DNA of 64,000 nt from Elgaria multicarinata webbii (taxonomy: Eukaryota > Chordata > Lepidosauria > Squamata > Anguidae). The stretch covers positions 68,436,681-68,500,680 of the forward strand of contig NC_086172.1 in assembly GCF_023053635.1 (NCBI RefSeq), read 5' to 3'. The stretch's first letter is position 1. Every line of letters starts with the position of its first letter. A model generated the notes under the pieces. The model ran no database searches. It had not been told where the DNA came from and saw only the letters and a list, made by a program, of their open reading frames with translations. Positions 11,949 to 24,294 of this stretch are shown one piece after another. The translations under genes were made by a program, and so were the position numbers.

Positions 11949-14434
11949 ATCTATAAACACCCATATATTCACTATTTATAATGGACAAATATGGTCCTAG
12001 AATAAGCTCACAAAGAAAAATAAAATAACAAACTAGAGCAATTTTCGTCCTTTGACATAATTTTCCATATCAGCAGTACATATTCATACTATAAATTTGG
12101 AGTAGGAGTTAATAAAGAATGAATTCTATGAATGAATTAAGGCATACTGTACTAATTCTTCTTGTTTTGGAGAACTTTAAAGCCAGGAGAGATTAAGCTT
12201 TGTTGAGAGTGTGCTAGTCAGTTCAGAACCATTTATAATTGCACTTTTAAATTACCAAATTTTCAACTGGTCATTGTCCATAAGGGATGACACACTGCAG
12301 CTGAAATTAGATAGGATAGATGGCTATTGTTATCCAATAAAAATTCCAGGGGAGCCAGTGAAAAATTAGGAACCTGTGCATGAAGTGTCAGCAGCTGATT
12401 AATAACTTGAAATGTTTATATTTAATTTCTCAGGGCTGTGGAGTTATTTATCAGCAGATTAAAAGTGCACAGATGTTGCAGTTAGCGAGTTTCTTTCCTT
12501 GTAACCTCAACAGTGAGAAATAACTTGAAAATGACAAAGTAAGCTAATAGGAAGATATCCTCTGAAAGCTTAATCCAAGGGAACATTTAACCTGATTCTA
12601 AGGACCAATTTTAGCTGATGCAAAACAAATACTGTGACAGCTAAACGGGATATATGTGCAACAAAATATTTTCTGCTTCTAATGAAGGTCTCCATAGGGA
12701 TGGCCTAATAAGTGATATTCGAGATTGCTAGGGTCCTCTGAACATTGTCTCGCACCTGCTTCCTGTTTGCAATCGCTGCTCGCAAATCTCCCCAAATTTG
12801 CTCAAATTTCCTCCTTAGACAAAAGCAGGGCTGATTCACTATATTGAGGAAATTTGCACAAATCACACGGGGAATTGGGAAAGAGACAAATGTGAGCATG
12901 TGTTTGACAATTTCCAAATACCTTTCGCAGATACCTGTTCATACTCACGTTCGGGGCTTCCAACGGGCATGCTCACATGTATTGCGAGTAAAAATGAAAA
13001 TCTCATATATCCCTTGGACTGTATTTTAATTCTACTGGATAGCCCTATGATGGCCAAAAGAGGTACAGCCTTGACCTGTTTGGGAACAGGATGCGCTAAG
13101 TTGGCATTGCTCTCAGACAAAACCTTGAGGGTACTCTACAGTCTCATAATAGCTTTTCATACTGAAACAGAGATTGACCATTGAAAGGGTGTGAAGTGGG
13201 TGAAGCCCATTTCTGTCGGCAACCTAACCTTCTCCCTTCTTGTAGCTGTTGCATCCAAGCAGAGGGTTACACAGCTAGAGCTATGAGGCACCCTGCTAAC
13301 TAAGTAGAGAAGAGCTTGCCTATAAGTGAAGTGAACTCAGAATTACCTTATATAACAAACTAAAATGGCTACATGTCTTGTGGGAAAGGTACCTCCAAGG
13401 GAAGCATTCATATCCTATCATCCACTATGCCATAGTGTCTATGGTATACAAGATGGTACCAATAACAAAAAACACTAACTCTATAAAATGATTAACCAAT
13501 AATTATAGCTCCTAATGCAAATTTGAGGGGAAATTCAGGTATCTACAGAATAGAATGAATGTCAGAATAGAACACACAGAAAAATATCACTTAATTTCTG
13601 AATTACAATGGCAAAATGAATCTGGAGTGGCAGAATGGAATGCCTTGAAGGAGTGAGATGTATCCAATTCAGAGTTCTCACTGAAGCAGAATATTACATG
13701 CCAACATCCTCAAATGCTCCTGGGTAAGATGGGCTATGTGATTGTCCCCCCCTCTCCCCCCTCCCCCCAATCACTGCATTAATCCTATGGCTCAAATGTA
13801 TTGTGCAAACTATTTCATTTCCTGAAGAGATTGCTTTTCTAATGGTTAATGGGACTGATATATTGTTAGAAACTTCTAACTATGAAATGCAACAGAAATG
13901 TGCTACAGAGAGACCTACACTGCCCCCAAAGAGAACAAAGTCAGGATTAAAAAGTGTAATCAATATTAAGCAGGCCTGTAAGAAAGCTAGATAAAGAAAC
14001 TTGAAATATTAGTGTTGAAAGAGAATCATGCTGGCTAAAATTTAGTAAACATAGGGCTGTTTGAAATGAACCACATTGATAAAGGCAGCCTGTATTGGCA
14101 AGGTACAACTTCCTTTGGATTTGTTGCAAACCATGAGCTTGTGAGTTTTTGTAAAAACAATTCCAAAAGATTTGGAAAATGAAGCCAAAGGTAGGATATT
14201 CCTCATAGTACAGAGTGTATGGGAGTAGTATAACTGGCATGGCATTTTTCCAGGTTATGCTAAAGTTCAGAACTTGAAGGCTCTGAAGTCACCATTTGAT
14301 TCCTTATTTAATTTTACCACTCAAGAGCACCTGAAAAATTCACTGTTAAATAGCTATTTGGAAACAAAACTACCAAATGTGATAGGCACCCTTTAAATTA
14401 TAAAACAGCCTGAAGAGAGACATTACCTATAACA

Positions 14435-14720
14435 CAAGGGTGGGTAATGCTGGGGGGATCAGAGCCACTTTCTACCCCCCCCCAGTCCGCACACCTGCTG
14501 ACAGCATAAATAAAATTAAAAACATATAGATGATAGCATCTCTGCTACAGAGCCTTAAAAGGCTCTGTAGCAGTTTCCTACCAATATTCAGTGGCAAACT
14601 ATATATTCCCCTGCCCTAATGCCCCCGAATTTTAGTGGTGTGGGTCTGGCACAAAAGGACAGGGATCTGCATGCAGCTGTAGGTCATGTATTTCCCATTC
14701 GTGCTGTAACAGAAAATCTA
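14435..14720. mobile_element. hAT-like MITE fragment, boundaries uncertain
   Basis: Starts CAAGGGTGGGTAATGC, like the CAGGGGTGGG ends elsewhere. Its interior (CCGAATTTTAGTGGTGTGG, then CTGCATGCAGCTGTAGG) parallels the 11318-11758 element. No clear target duplication was found. It contains a 15-bp perfect hairpin at 14542-14573 (CTGCTACAGAGCCTT arms). Confidence 0.45.
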
Positions 14721-14897
14721 TACTCTCTTTTGAATCAGATTGGTAAAACTTTGGAAGGAGGGCTTGCATTGTTTGGGTGGGAGAACGGAATCAAGAAATA
14801 CCCAGGAAAGGGTATAGAAGAGTTGTTCAGTACAGATCCTTAATGAAATCAGTGTTTCCTAAGAGTTACCAATCCTTGACAACATTTCCTATACTGA

Positions 14898-14987
14898 GGC
14901 TGCAATCCTATACTCACTGACTTGAAAGTAAGCCTCATTGAACTCAATGGGGCTTACTTCTGCATAGACATGTATAGAATTGCACTG
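14898..14987. mobile_element. 90-bp palindromic MITE (TGCAATCCTA ends)
   Basis: GGCTGCAATCCTATACTC on the left, TGTATAGAATTGCAC on the right and core CATTGAACTCAATGGGG. Second good copy of the family at 11049-11138. Confidence 0.7.
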
Positions 14988-15850
14988 AAAGGTAATTAAA
15001 TACAAATGTTTTAGACATAACTGAATGGATAGCACCAATTGCCACGAGACCTTTCAGTGTGTCAAGAAGCAAAGGGGGGGGGAGAATAAGAGCACTTTAA
15101 CCACAGTTAACCCTTAGGTAAAAAAAAATCAAACATAAGAAATGGCTTCATTAGTAAACAGAGGCATGCTAAGACATTTATATGGAATTTTAAAATTTAA
15201 CCATAGTTATTTTAAAATCCAATGTCTTCAAAGGGCAAATTAGGTCTAGCTATGATTCCCATTTTGGACAGAAGGTAAATGGCTCAAAGTGAGGGACCAG
15301 CAAGTTGATCAATCCTGACAACTATGGTGAAAATCACTGCCATCACAGTAGCACTATTCTTTTCATGCAACCATAAGGGATACAATATTAAAAAGCAAGA
15401 AAAATCTGGGATCATGAGAATTTTCATCAGATTCTTCAAGCTGCAAAAAACAGATTCTTTTTTAAAAATGGATTGAAGTCTCACCTTTAAGCCCTCAATG
15501 AGATGATATTGCTATTATGCTTCTCATGTAAGCAGTTTGAGTTGGCACAAAACTTGTATAACCAATTAAATAGCTTATTAAATAAAATATCACAGTTTAT
15601 AAACTAGAATTTCTCCCTGACACACATACTCTTGAAATAATCTAATTCCCATTCCTGTACAAGACTGACTCATAATAATGCAAACAATAAAACAACAAGT
15701 TAGGAAGTGTACTTTAAAAATTCAGTTAAAATGTCCATGTTAAATTCTGCAGCTTCTACTGCAATCTTTTGGCTATACAATTTCCACGGAAACAGCCAAG
15801 CACAATGCCTGCTTCCATCTTCCTCCTGAACTCACTTCTGTTTTGTGCTA

Positions 15851-15966
15851 TCAAACTGAGACGATGACATCGAGATAAAGTCTGTCGTAGGATTCCCTGA
15901 AGCACAGAATGAGCAGAAGACTTAACAAACAGGATCCTGGGAGGCACCAGTTAAACCAAGAGAACT
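15851..15966 (-). CDS. SLC49A4: SLC49A4 terminal coding exon with stop
   Basis: The coding part of the last exon is 116 bp. The acceptor is CACCTAG; the first two bases (AG) complete a GAG codon and 37 more codons lead to a TGA at 15853-15851. The protein reads [26 protein letters not shown] and [12 protein letters not shown], which is the last transmembrane helix plus the short cytosolic tail. The tail is almost identical to the mammalian one, so the C-terminus is complete. This frame has no start codon; the visible open frames at the site are shadows in other frames. Confidence 0.95.
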
Positions 15967-16840
15967 CTAGGTGACGAAGAAAAGAAAGAACAGGAATTAG
16001 TATTAGATATTTATGTAATATTCTCTACTTCATCATAATAAAGCTACAGCTCTTAAGGAACGTCACAATTTAGGTTAACACAATCACTCGGGAGAAAAAC
16101 AGAGCAAACTTTTAGGCTCAAGGCTTTCTTTGGGCAAAAAACAACACTCTTAAAAATCTGCACTATTTTTTCAGTAAAAGTTGGCATTATCATGAGAAAT
16201 GGGAGTTTAAGTGCTCAAATAAGCCAACAGCTACCACTTCATTGCTGAGACCAGAATTAGGGGAGGCAGCACAGCCAGAGGCAGCATAGCCTCACCTAAT
16301 TTATGTTTTTAATTCTTATTTTGGGGAATTAACACAACAGGCTTTATTTATACCCAAAAAAGTGTTATAAGTACCAAAGATTTTGATTTAAGAAGATGCA
16401 GTGAGAAGAAACAGTGAGAGAAAAATATAACTGATGATAACCTTGTTGCAGAACGTTTTAAAAATAGCATTAAATTTTACTTATACTTATTTCCTTGATG
16501 CAGCAAAGCTTTCAGTTCATTCAGAGATAAAGAAAACCATTGTGCTAGGGAGACCCACGTGGCTTCTTTGCTGCAGAAACTCTGGGAAAATGCAGCATTT
16601 CTGCTACTACCATAATTCAAATGGTCAAAAGAAAATGAGGCTTTACAGCATTATGTTTCAGGAAAAGCTGGGCACAGCAAAAATCACAGTTGCAAATTAG
16701 ATTCCAAATCCAAAATGATCAGAAATCATTCTGAAATGAGCTGTGTGGGTGCTTTTTAGGATGCAGAGGATGTCCAGTTGATTATTTTGATTATTCCTAT
16801 CAGCTCTTCTTTTTGCCTTCTTACTCTTGATTACAGATAT

Positions 16841-17655
16841 TCATAGAATCAAATAATAGTAGAGTTGGAAGGGGCCTGTAAGGCCAACAAGTCCAACCCC
16901 CTGCTCAATGCAAGAATTCACCTTAAAGCATCCCTGACAGATGGCTGTCCAGCTGCAACTTGAATGCCTCTAGTGTGGGAGAGCCCACGACCTCCCTAGG
17001 TAATTGGTTCCATTGTCGTACTGCTCTGTCAGGATGTCCAGCCGGAATTTGGCTTCCTGTAACTTGAGCCCATTATTCTGTCTTGTACTCTGAGATGATC
17101 AAGAAGAAATCCTGGCCCTCCTCTGTGTGACAACTTTTCAAGTATTTGAAGAGTGCTATCATGTCTCCTCTCAATCTTCTCTTCTCAAGGCTAAACATGC
17201 CCAGTTCTTTCAGTCACTCTTCATAGGGCTTTGTTTCCAGATCCGATCATCCTCGCTGCCCTCCTCTGAACAACTTGTCTGCACCCTTCTTGAAGTGTGG
17301 TGCCCAGAACTGGATGTAATCCTCAAGATGAGGCCTAACCAGGCCGAATAGAGGGTTACCAGTACCTCGTGCGATTTGGAAGCTATACTTCCATTAATGC
17401 ATCCCAAAATAGCATTTGCTTTTTTTGCAGCCACATCATGCTGTTATTCAGCTTGTTATCTACAACAATTCCAAGATCCTTCTAGCTTGTAGTATTGCTG
17501 AGCCAAGTATCCCCCAACTAATAACTGCATTTGGTTTCTTTTTCCTAGGTGTAGAACTTGGCATTTATCCCCATTAATTTCATTCTGTTGGTTTCAGCCC
17601 AGTGCTCCAGCCTATTAAGATCACGGTGAAGTTTGTTTATGTCTTCCAGGGTATT
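16841..17655 (-). mobile_element. CR1 LINE, 5'-truncated, minus strand
   Basis: The minus strand ends in the CR1 signature (CCCCTTCCAACTCTACTATT, then a decayed ATTCTATG tail). Higher up it encodes the end of a CR1 reverse-transcriptase ORF: KKANAILGCINGSIASKS near 17430-17380, then degraded sequence. Stops and shifts elsewhere show it is dead. The portion above about 17440 (to 17655) is probably more of the same element. Confidence 0.8.
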
Positions 17656-18439
17656 AGGAGTTGAGAAAGATGAAGTGCTTGTGAGGAACTGTGCCCATTA
17701 TCCTAGAAGACAATGGGACTGATCACATGATATGACAATCCACCATGGGTTATTTAACACCATGATTTATACAACTCATGGTAAAACTGTGGCATGTAGG
17801 GCTGCCACTTTGAATGTGCAACCCCTGCTTGGGGGTTGACTGGTCATGCAAACCCAGTGAGCATGGGTTAAGCGAGAGTAAAACAACCTGGACAAAGCCA
17901 ATGTCTATTTTGTTTAACCTACGACAAGCCACATACTTTTAGAGGTTACATTTTCCTTCATGGAAACAGAAAAGGCTACAAATACTGGGATGTTTGTTTT
18001 CAGATATATTAGTCTGTTTTATTTTCAAGCTTTCTACCTTCAGGGAACATTTTCCCTTCCAATTTGTCTGCAGTAGATACCTTGTGTGGTGCTGAGGAAA
18101 CTGGAACATGAAGCAAGGTGAGTACCAAGTTCACACAAAGCACTAGTTAGGTCTGTTGGGTCTCACCATTAACTCATGTGTACTGAAAGCACAGCTTAGG
18201 ACACACCCAACACTCTCCTATGACTGCACATTGCAGGGGAGGACTGGTAATAATGGGCAAGCTTGCTTTCAGGAAAGTCTGCTTGATCTTGATGTTCTTC
18301 TCATTAAAGTACCCCTATTAAGCTTCCAACAAGCCTCCATCTCTCTCTGGAACACAGTTTGAAAGGCCCTGTATTAGTGCATTGCTTTTATGCTGAAGCT
18401 GAAGTGAAAGTTGGTAGTAACAGTAACAACATATGCTGA

Positions 18440-18620
18440 GTTTGTTTGTTTTTAACGGACCCCAGACTAGCTGTTTTTATAAGGATACCGTGTTTATGCT
18501 TTTTATGTTTTTAAACTTTATATATTTGTTTTAATGCTTACTGTTTTTAACTTTTGTAAACCGCCCAGAGAGCTTCAGCTATGGGGCGGTATATAAATGC
18601 AATAAATAAATAAATATTAC
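18440..18620 (+). mobile_element. CR1/L3-type LINE tail, plus strand
   Basis: Ends with TAAACCGCCCAGAGAGCTTC, GGGGCGGTATATAAATG and an AATAAATAAATA tail: the standard 3' terminus of the commonest squamate CR1/L3 LINE. Confidence 0.75.
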
Positions 18621-18759
18621 CATGACAATAGCAAAATAAAAGCATTCATCAATGAATCCTTATGTTGAATGAAAACCATATCGATAGCACACAGATCTTT
18701 GGTTTGATCCTATGTATGTTTCTTTGGAAGTAATGAATGAATGAGTTTTAAATTAGGTC

Positions 18760-18935
18760 TTGGATTGTCTTTGGCTATTGGTTTACAAATTGTTTTTAGA
18801 TATATGTTGTGTGTGCGTTATCTCTTTATATGGTTTTATGTAAATGCCTTTCTTTGAATTGTTTTTAATTTTTGTGAACCACCCAAAGAGTTTTGGCTAT
18901 GGGGCAGTATAGAAATGTAATAAATGATTGAAATA
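18760..18935 (+). mobile_element. CR1/L3-type LINE tail, plus strand, diverged
   Basis: GTGAACCACCCAAAGAG and GGGGCAGTATAGAAATG are a diverged copy of the tail at 18440-18620, with TAATAAATGATTGAAATAAA at the end. Confidence 0.65.
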
Positions 18936-19119
18936 AATGCATGAAGACCAGTTGGGTTAAATGGAGGCTCATTCCTAGATGAATGCAGATAGGTTTGTCA
19001 ACTTTGACTTTCTTCGACTTTCTTTCGAAGAAATTTTCACAACCATGAAAATAAAAGCAATTCTCAGGACTGGACAAAAACCTGCGCCAATACCTTATAT
19101 GGTACAGTCTCAAATACTG

Positions 19120-19150
19120 ACAGACAGACAGACACACACACACACACACA
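19120..19150. repeat. (CAGA)(CA) microsatellite
   Basis: CAGACAGACAGA followed by about ten CA units. Confidence 0.9.
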
Positions 19151-19961
19151 ATCACAATGATTTGCAAGGATTTTGTTATCTCATTTGTAAACACTAGGTT
19201 TCAAGTCTAATTCAGATTCAGAAATCTCTATTACATACTGAACCATCATTGCCAGGGTAGAGACTGTAATAAAATTTCCTGTCAGTTTTTCCTTTTATGA
19301 TGACAAGACTAATTTTCAAAGCTAGCTTTATAGTTTTGGGGCTACAAATGAAAAGAGTTACTGTCTTGCTCTTACCTGACTGTTCTAACAAACGAAGTAG
19401 TTCAAATTTTAGGAGGCATTCACCATTACTGCTATTACTAGAACAAGAACTATAACTCTAATCCTCAGTACTTACATGTAGACCTTTTTTTTTAATTCAG
19501 GAGACCTGTTAATGGGAACTTTGGAATCCAACATCCTATAAACAGTTATTGAAGAAAGTTTGGCCTTTCTACATCAAGCTATTAAGAATTTATGCATAAT
19601 GCTAATGAAAACAAAATTTGTGAACAGTTTGTTACTTATCAGGTAGGCCTTAAAAGTTTTGACTCCTTTTAGAATAAGAGGACAGGAATTCCCTTATGTG
19701 ATATCTGCATCATGTTGAAAGGAAGCCATTACCTGTGTAGGTTTTTAGAAACTGGAAGATCTAAACTACGAATTGGAATTTAGAATAGGGGATTTCATTT
19801 TTGGTTCACAATGCTGTTTGGCTGAGCTGCTATCATCCTCTGCAGACACACAAAATCCATGGTCTTATTTGAGGCAACACAGCATTGAGAAACTTTGGAC
19901 ACCAGTACTTACCATCTGCAAACATTGTATAGAATTTGGAATGGGAAAAATACTTTTTATC

Positions 19962-20007
<46 letters not shown>

Positions 20008-20054
20008 TCATTTCTATACCATCCAAGAGCTGAGGCAGTTCACAATTCATAAAA

Positions 20055-20055
<1 letters not shown>
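19962..20055 (-). mobile_element. LINE 3' tail, left part of an element split by the L2 insertion
   Basis: A (TAT)15 run leads into TTCATTTCTATACCATCC and AGCTGAGGCAGTTCACAA, the reverse complement of a CR1/L3 tail. The sequence then stops at the L2. A plausible continuation is at 21868-22000. Confidence 0.6.
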
Positions 20056-20096
<41 letters not shown>

Positions 20097-21867
20097 TATT
20101 TATATAGCACCATCAATGTACATGGTGCTGTACAGAGTAAAACAGTAAATAGCAAGACTCTGCCGCATAGGCTTACAATCTAATAAAATCATAGTAAAAC
20201 AATAAGGAGGGGAAGAGAATGCCAACAGGTACAGGGAAGGGTAAGCAGGCACAGGGTAGGGAAAAACTAACAGTAGAAAGTAACAGTAGAAGTCTGCACA
20301 ACATCAAGTTTTAAAAGCTTTAGGAAAAAGAAAAGTTTTTAGTTGAGCTTTAAAAGCTGTGGTTGAACTTGTAGTTCTCAAATGTTCTGGAAGAGCGTTC
20401 CAGGCGTAAGGGGCAGCAGACGAAAATGGACGAAGCCGAGCAAGGGAAGTAGAGGCCCTTGGGCAGGCGAGAAACATGGCATCAGAGGAGCGAAGAGCAC
20501 GAGCGGGGCAATAGTGTGAGATGAGAGAGGAGAGATAGGAAGGAGCTAGACCGTGAAAAGCTTTGAAGGTTAACAGGAGAAGTTTATATTGGATTCTGAA
20601 GTGAATTGGAAGCCAATGAAGAGATTTCAGAAGCGGAGTAACATGGTCGGAGCGGCGTGCTAAGAAGATGATCTTTGCGGCAGAGTGGTGAACAGAAACC
20701 AACGGGCTGATGTGAGAAGAAGGAAGGCCAGAGAGAAGAAGGTTGCAGTAGTCCAACCGTGAAATAACCAGTGCATGAACAAGCGTCTTGGCAGAAGAGA
20801 CAGACAAAAATGATCGAATCCTGGCAATATTATACAGGAAAAATCGACAAGATTTAGCTACTGCCTCAATATGAGGAATAAAGGAGAGCGAGGAGTCGAA
20901 GATAAAGCCAAGGCTACGAGCTTCCTTGACCGGAGTAAGCGTAACATCATTGACAGTAAGAGAGAATGAGAGATGAGGAGAAGGTTTAGGAGGAAAAACA
21001 AGCAATTCAGTCTTTGCCATGTTAAGCTTCAAGCGACGATGAAGCAGCCAAGCTGAGATATCTGAAAGACATGCCGAGATACGATCGTGAACATCAGGAG
21101 AAAGTTCCGGAGATGACAGATATAGTTGTGTATCATCGGCGTACAGATGATATTGGAGACCATGAGATTGAATAAGCTTGCCCAAGGGCAACATGTATAA
21201 GGAAAACAACAACGGGCCAAGCACCGAGCCTTGCGGAACCCCTACTGAAAGGGGAAAGGAGGAAGACGAGCTGCCATTAGTCAACACGCTGAAAGAGCGA
21301 CCCGCTAGATAGGAGGCAAACCAGTTATAGACAGAGCCACAAAATCCAAGGTCATGAAGGGAATCTAAGAGAAGATCATGATCAACCGTGTCAAAGGCTG
21401 CAGTTAGATCAAGGAGAATAAGAACGGAATAATGGCCTTTAGACTTGGCAGTAAGGAGATCATTGGTGATCTTAGTAAGGGCTGTTTCGGTGGAATGCAG
21501 AGGACGGAATCCAGATTGAAATGGATCCAAAGCAGAGTTACTAGAAAGAAAGTCAAGACAGCGAGAGTAGACCGCACGCTCCAGGATCTTTGAAACAAAC
21601 GGCAACAAAGAGACAGGTCGGTAGCTAGACAGAGATAGCCTATCAAGAGTAGGTTTCTTGAGAATGGGAGAGACTGTAGCATGTTTAAAAGCAGAAGGAA
21701 ATGAACCAGAGGACAGAGAAAGATTAATAATATGTAGCAAGGAAGGGAGGATAGCAGGAATAAGATTAATAAAGACGCGAGAAGGAATCGGATCACGAGA
21801 ACAAGTGGAAGGCTTCGAAGAGCGCAGTATTGTAGACAGTTCATCCGCAGAGACCGAAATAAATACA
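20056..21867 (-). mobile_element. L2-clade LINE, 5'-truncated but with open RT frame
   Basis: The 3' end reads, on the minus strand, CTGTACAGCACCATGTACAT, TGATGGTGCTATATAAATA and an AAT run, the typical L2-type terminus. Upstream is one uninterrupted reverse-transcriptase frame (20304-21875). A possible target duplication AAAAAT flanks it. A second copy lies at 31007-31475 and a 55-bp tail at 43973-44027, so this subfamily was recently active here. Confidence 0.85.
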
Positions 21868-21875
21868 AAAATCAC
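20304..21875 (-). CDS. L2 LINE ORF2 fragment: reverse transcriptase, 523 codons
   Basis: Non-LTR reverse transcriptase that copies its own RNA at a nicked target; here the C-terminal two-thirds of ORF2. Motif [14 protein letters not shown] lies near residues 154-166, motif [14 protein letters not shown] near 212-224, and the catalytic YADD at 245-248 ([12 protein letters not shown]). A thumb and C-terminal region follow, ending [10 protein letters not shown]...[10 protein letters not shown]. All catalytic aspartates are present and no stop interrupts the frame. The endonuclease domain is missing through 5' truncation. The first methionine comes from flanking DNA (the frame becomes LINE-like at [12 protein letters not shown]), so it is not a natural start. 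Confidence 0.85.
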   Translation of the reverse strand: MIFVFISVSADELSTILRSSKPSTCSRDPIPSRVFINLIPAILPSLLHIINLSLSSGSFPSAFKHATVSPILKKPTLDRLSLSSYRPVSLLPFVSKILERAVYSRCLDFLSSNSALDPFQSGFRPLHSTETALTKITNDLLTAKSKGHYSVLILLDLTAAFDTVDHDLLLDSLHDLGFCGSVYNWFASYLAGRSFSVLTNGSSSSSFPLSVGVPQGSVLGPLLFSLYMLPLGKLIQSHGLQYHLYADDTQLYLSSPELSPDVHDRISACLSDISAWLLHRRLKLNMAKTELLVFPPKPSPHLSFSLTVNDVTLTPVKEARSLGFIFDSSLSFIPHIEAVAKSCRFFLYNIARIRSFLSVSSAKTLVHALVISRLDYCNLLLSGLPSSHISPLVSVHHSAAKIIFLARRSDHVTPLLKSLHWLPIHFRIQYKLLLLTFKAFHGLAPSYLSSLISHYCPARALRSSDAMFLACPRASTSLARLRPFSSAAPYAWNALPEHLRTTSSTTAFKAQLKTFLFPKAFKT

Positions 21876-22000
21876 AACATTGTAAACATTATAATAAAAC
21901 GTGGTCTAAAAACTTAAGCTACAGAACTTTAAATAATTAAAAACAATTTCAATAACAGATCGATTCAAGACAGCTGACAGATGTGGCTCATCATATGCCA
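21868..22000 (-). mobile_element. Right part of the LINE split by the L2
   Basis: The AAAATCACAACATTG / TAATAAAACGTGG stretch resembles the A-rich segment that follows CACAATTAAAACC in intact copies (for example 42690-42730), so it may continue 19962-20055. The right boundary is approximate. Confidence 0.4.
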
Positions 22001-22559
22001 TTAAATGCCTGGCAGTAGATATACTTAGCTTCCGGAAGTGTGTAGCATATAGAACTCTGGGTGATGCTAAATAATCTCTGATAATTAAATATACTGATTG
22101 GTGATCTGCTTCTTACATTTAAAGCACACCATCACTTGCATCTTACCAGAATCTCTATCATGGAAAATTAGCATCAGTTGGAATTTAGGTACATTTGAAA
22201 CTAGCGTGAGAGTTTTCTTTTTCTTTTAAGTTGTCTTTTAAAATTTAAACACATTGTACTGAAAATGGGTGTTATTTGAAAATATGAAATAATTTAATGC
22301 TGAGATTTACTTAAAATATTCTGTTCCCTTGAAAAAAAAGGGGGGCATCATTAAAGTGAAAAGATATTGGGTAGCACAAACATCTTATCTTTGTATATAA
22401 CTCCATTCCCTCTAATACCAAACTTGGGTGGTTGAGTTTCTATTGGTCTAGAAGAGAAACATGGCCACCCAAAAGAAGTAGCCATTTCTTCCTTTGAAAA
22501 GTGCTTGTAGGGATGTGGCTTACCACTTGTTTGCTTAACCCTTGTCCTTCAGGGCTATT

Positions 22560-23060
22560 AACTGCAAGCAAAGGGGTGCTTAATGTCTCTGACAGAATAA
22601 AAAATATGAGCTGCTTTGAAAGAGGCAGTTGTAAAGCCCCTCTTTGGAACTTAAGAACTGTAATTATTATTGGCTGGTCACTAAAACATCTTTTCTTTGC
22701 AAAGGTCTCAAGCGGATGGTGGCTGCACAACTCCAGGTGCTCTTGGATGTGACTTGGACTCATTTCCATCTGGTTTCAGGCCTTGCTGAGGTCTCAGCAT
22801 TCACACTGTTTGTTTAATTCCCTCCAAGAGGGAATTACACATTTGCTGCCAAATTTGTTATACTTTTGGTACTAAAGGCATTTTTATTCTCTCATGCCTT
22901 CAAATGTATTTTTCTCTTTTAACATCTTATTATTATATTGCTTTTTGTCTGTATTTCATTTTGTCCGTATTTTTGTATGTATTCCAGAGTTCTAAAGTCT
23001 AAACCACCCTGGAAGCGCTGCTGAAGGGCCATGAATCTTTCAATAAATAAATATACTATA
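22560..23060 (+). mobile_element. CR1/L3-type LINE fragment, plus strand
   Basis: CTCATTTCCATCTGGTTTCA at about 22758 recalls the RT block FxSGFRP; further on is 3' UTR and the tail AAACCACCCTGGAAGCG...AATAAATAAATA. Broken, with a large internal deletion and no open frame. Confidence 0.5.
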
Positions 23061-23454
23061 AAGTAGAGTAAAAAAAAAAAAATGAAACTTCCAAAACAGC
23101 TCTTTGACCTTCCAGGAACTAAAGAATTTTGAGGACATTGCGGTTAAAAATGATAATAGAGTAGCTCCTCATTTTCTGGAGATGGGACTTCCAGGTTCAC
23201 ACTGCAATCAAAATACAGGAAAGCCATGTTTTGTTTAGAAGAAGGACACACTGTCTAATCCCAGCTCTGCTAAAATACTACCCCCACCCCACAACTGTTT
23301 TGTATGGGCAGCTTTCAGCTGTGCCCTAGGAAGAGGGGGAAAGTCTAAAAGGAATTAGAAGTAGATATGGCTTCTTTCTCATTCTTCAAAAGGAACGAGT
23401 TTCCTCGCTTCCTGGCTATATTGCAAACTGGAGCCCGTTAGAACTAAAGTGTAC

Positions 23455-23501
23455 AGCAAACCTCCCAGAGAGATTTGGCTATGGGGCGGTATGTTAATGT
23501 A

Positions 23502-23547
<46 letters not shown>

Positions 23548-23548
23548 G
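23455..23548 (+). mobile_element. CR1/L3-type LINE tail with (AAT)n
   Basis: AAACCTCCCAGAGAGATTTG, GGGGCGGTATGTTAATG and then about 15 AAT units (23504-23548). Only the last 90 bases of the element are present. Confidence 0.75.
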
Positions 23549-24294
23549 GAAAGGAGGGGAAGGTGGGGGAGAGGTATACTTTCTCCTATTCCCATTGGCC
23601 CACAATTCCTGAAAAGTGCTATGCAGATCCTGTTGGAAGCTGGCTGGAGCCCTGAAGTGAAGCACTCTTAGTACATTACAAAATTTTGTTGTGGGACCTA
23701 CTTGTGTTAAAATACACTGTAAAAGCTTCAAGCAGCTCACAACACAAAATCTACATTTCAGCCACTCATAATTTAAGATCTTCCTAAACATGCCTGAAAT
23801 GGAGCAGGAGGAAATATCCACTCCTTTCCCATCCTTATCGTGAATATGGTGGGAAGGTGGTTAAAAGACAAGCTTTGCATGCCTATGCTTTTCTTCTTAC
23901 CCTTACAGGCAATCGGATTAGACCTTGAAGCATGAGATTGGATTAGTTTTATCGTTGTTTTAGCCTGCCTAGGTACAAATGTTATTAATGGTCATAACAT
24001 TACGTTGTTCTTTGTAAAAATCCTGCCACAGTGCTTATCTCAAAGCCATCCTGCTGCACTGACTTTGAAGGACAGCTTCCACATGAGGATTTTATTCTGT
24101 GATTGGCACACATATAAAGACAAACACTTAGGAGGCCTATTCTTCCACAAATGCTGTTAGGATTTATACACATTGTTAGCATTAATGAAAGATCTGCATG
24201 CAGTTCCTCTTCCTGGCACAGCCAGAAATAAACTCAAGATGAAATACACCATTCTAGCAAATGTATTCTCAGCAAGCATCTCAACACTCCTTAC

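Larger units (their letters stand above)
6845..15850 (-). other. SLC49A4 3' UTR and downstream region; transcript end unresolved
   Basis: After the TGA the minus strand is AT-rich and non-coding. I saw no AATAAA on the minus strand within about 1.5 kb of the stop. The first clear ones lie near 11524, 10943, 10120 and 9797, and a strong candidate is at 6861-6866. The UTR may therefore be long, or use a variant signal such as ATTAAA near 14308. The interval also holds palindromic MITEs (14898, 11049), hAT-like copies (14435, 11820, 11318), and a MITE-split SINE (7821). The rest, including 8213-9370, 9420-11040 and 11957-14430, shows nothing I recognise. Confidence 0.4.
15967..24294 (-). other. 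SLC49A4 last intron (about 8.3 kb)
   Basis: Contains a CR1 copy (16841-17655), LINE tails (18440, 18760, 22560, 23455), and the L2 inserted in another LINE (19962-22000). The remaining stretches (15967-16840, 17656-18430, 18931-19960, 22001-22550, 23550-24294) show nothing I recognise apart from a possible old MITE near 17715-17940. Confidence 0.85.

Noticed and set aside
17715-17940. Possible palindromic MITE (CCACCATGGGTTA and CATGGGTTAAGC motifs)
   Set aside because: The two motifs are in the same orientation and the arms do not pair convincingly; left unannotated.
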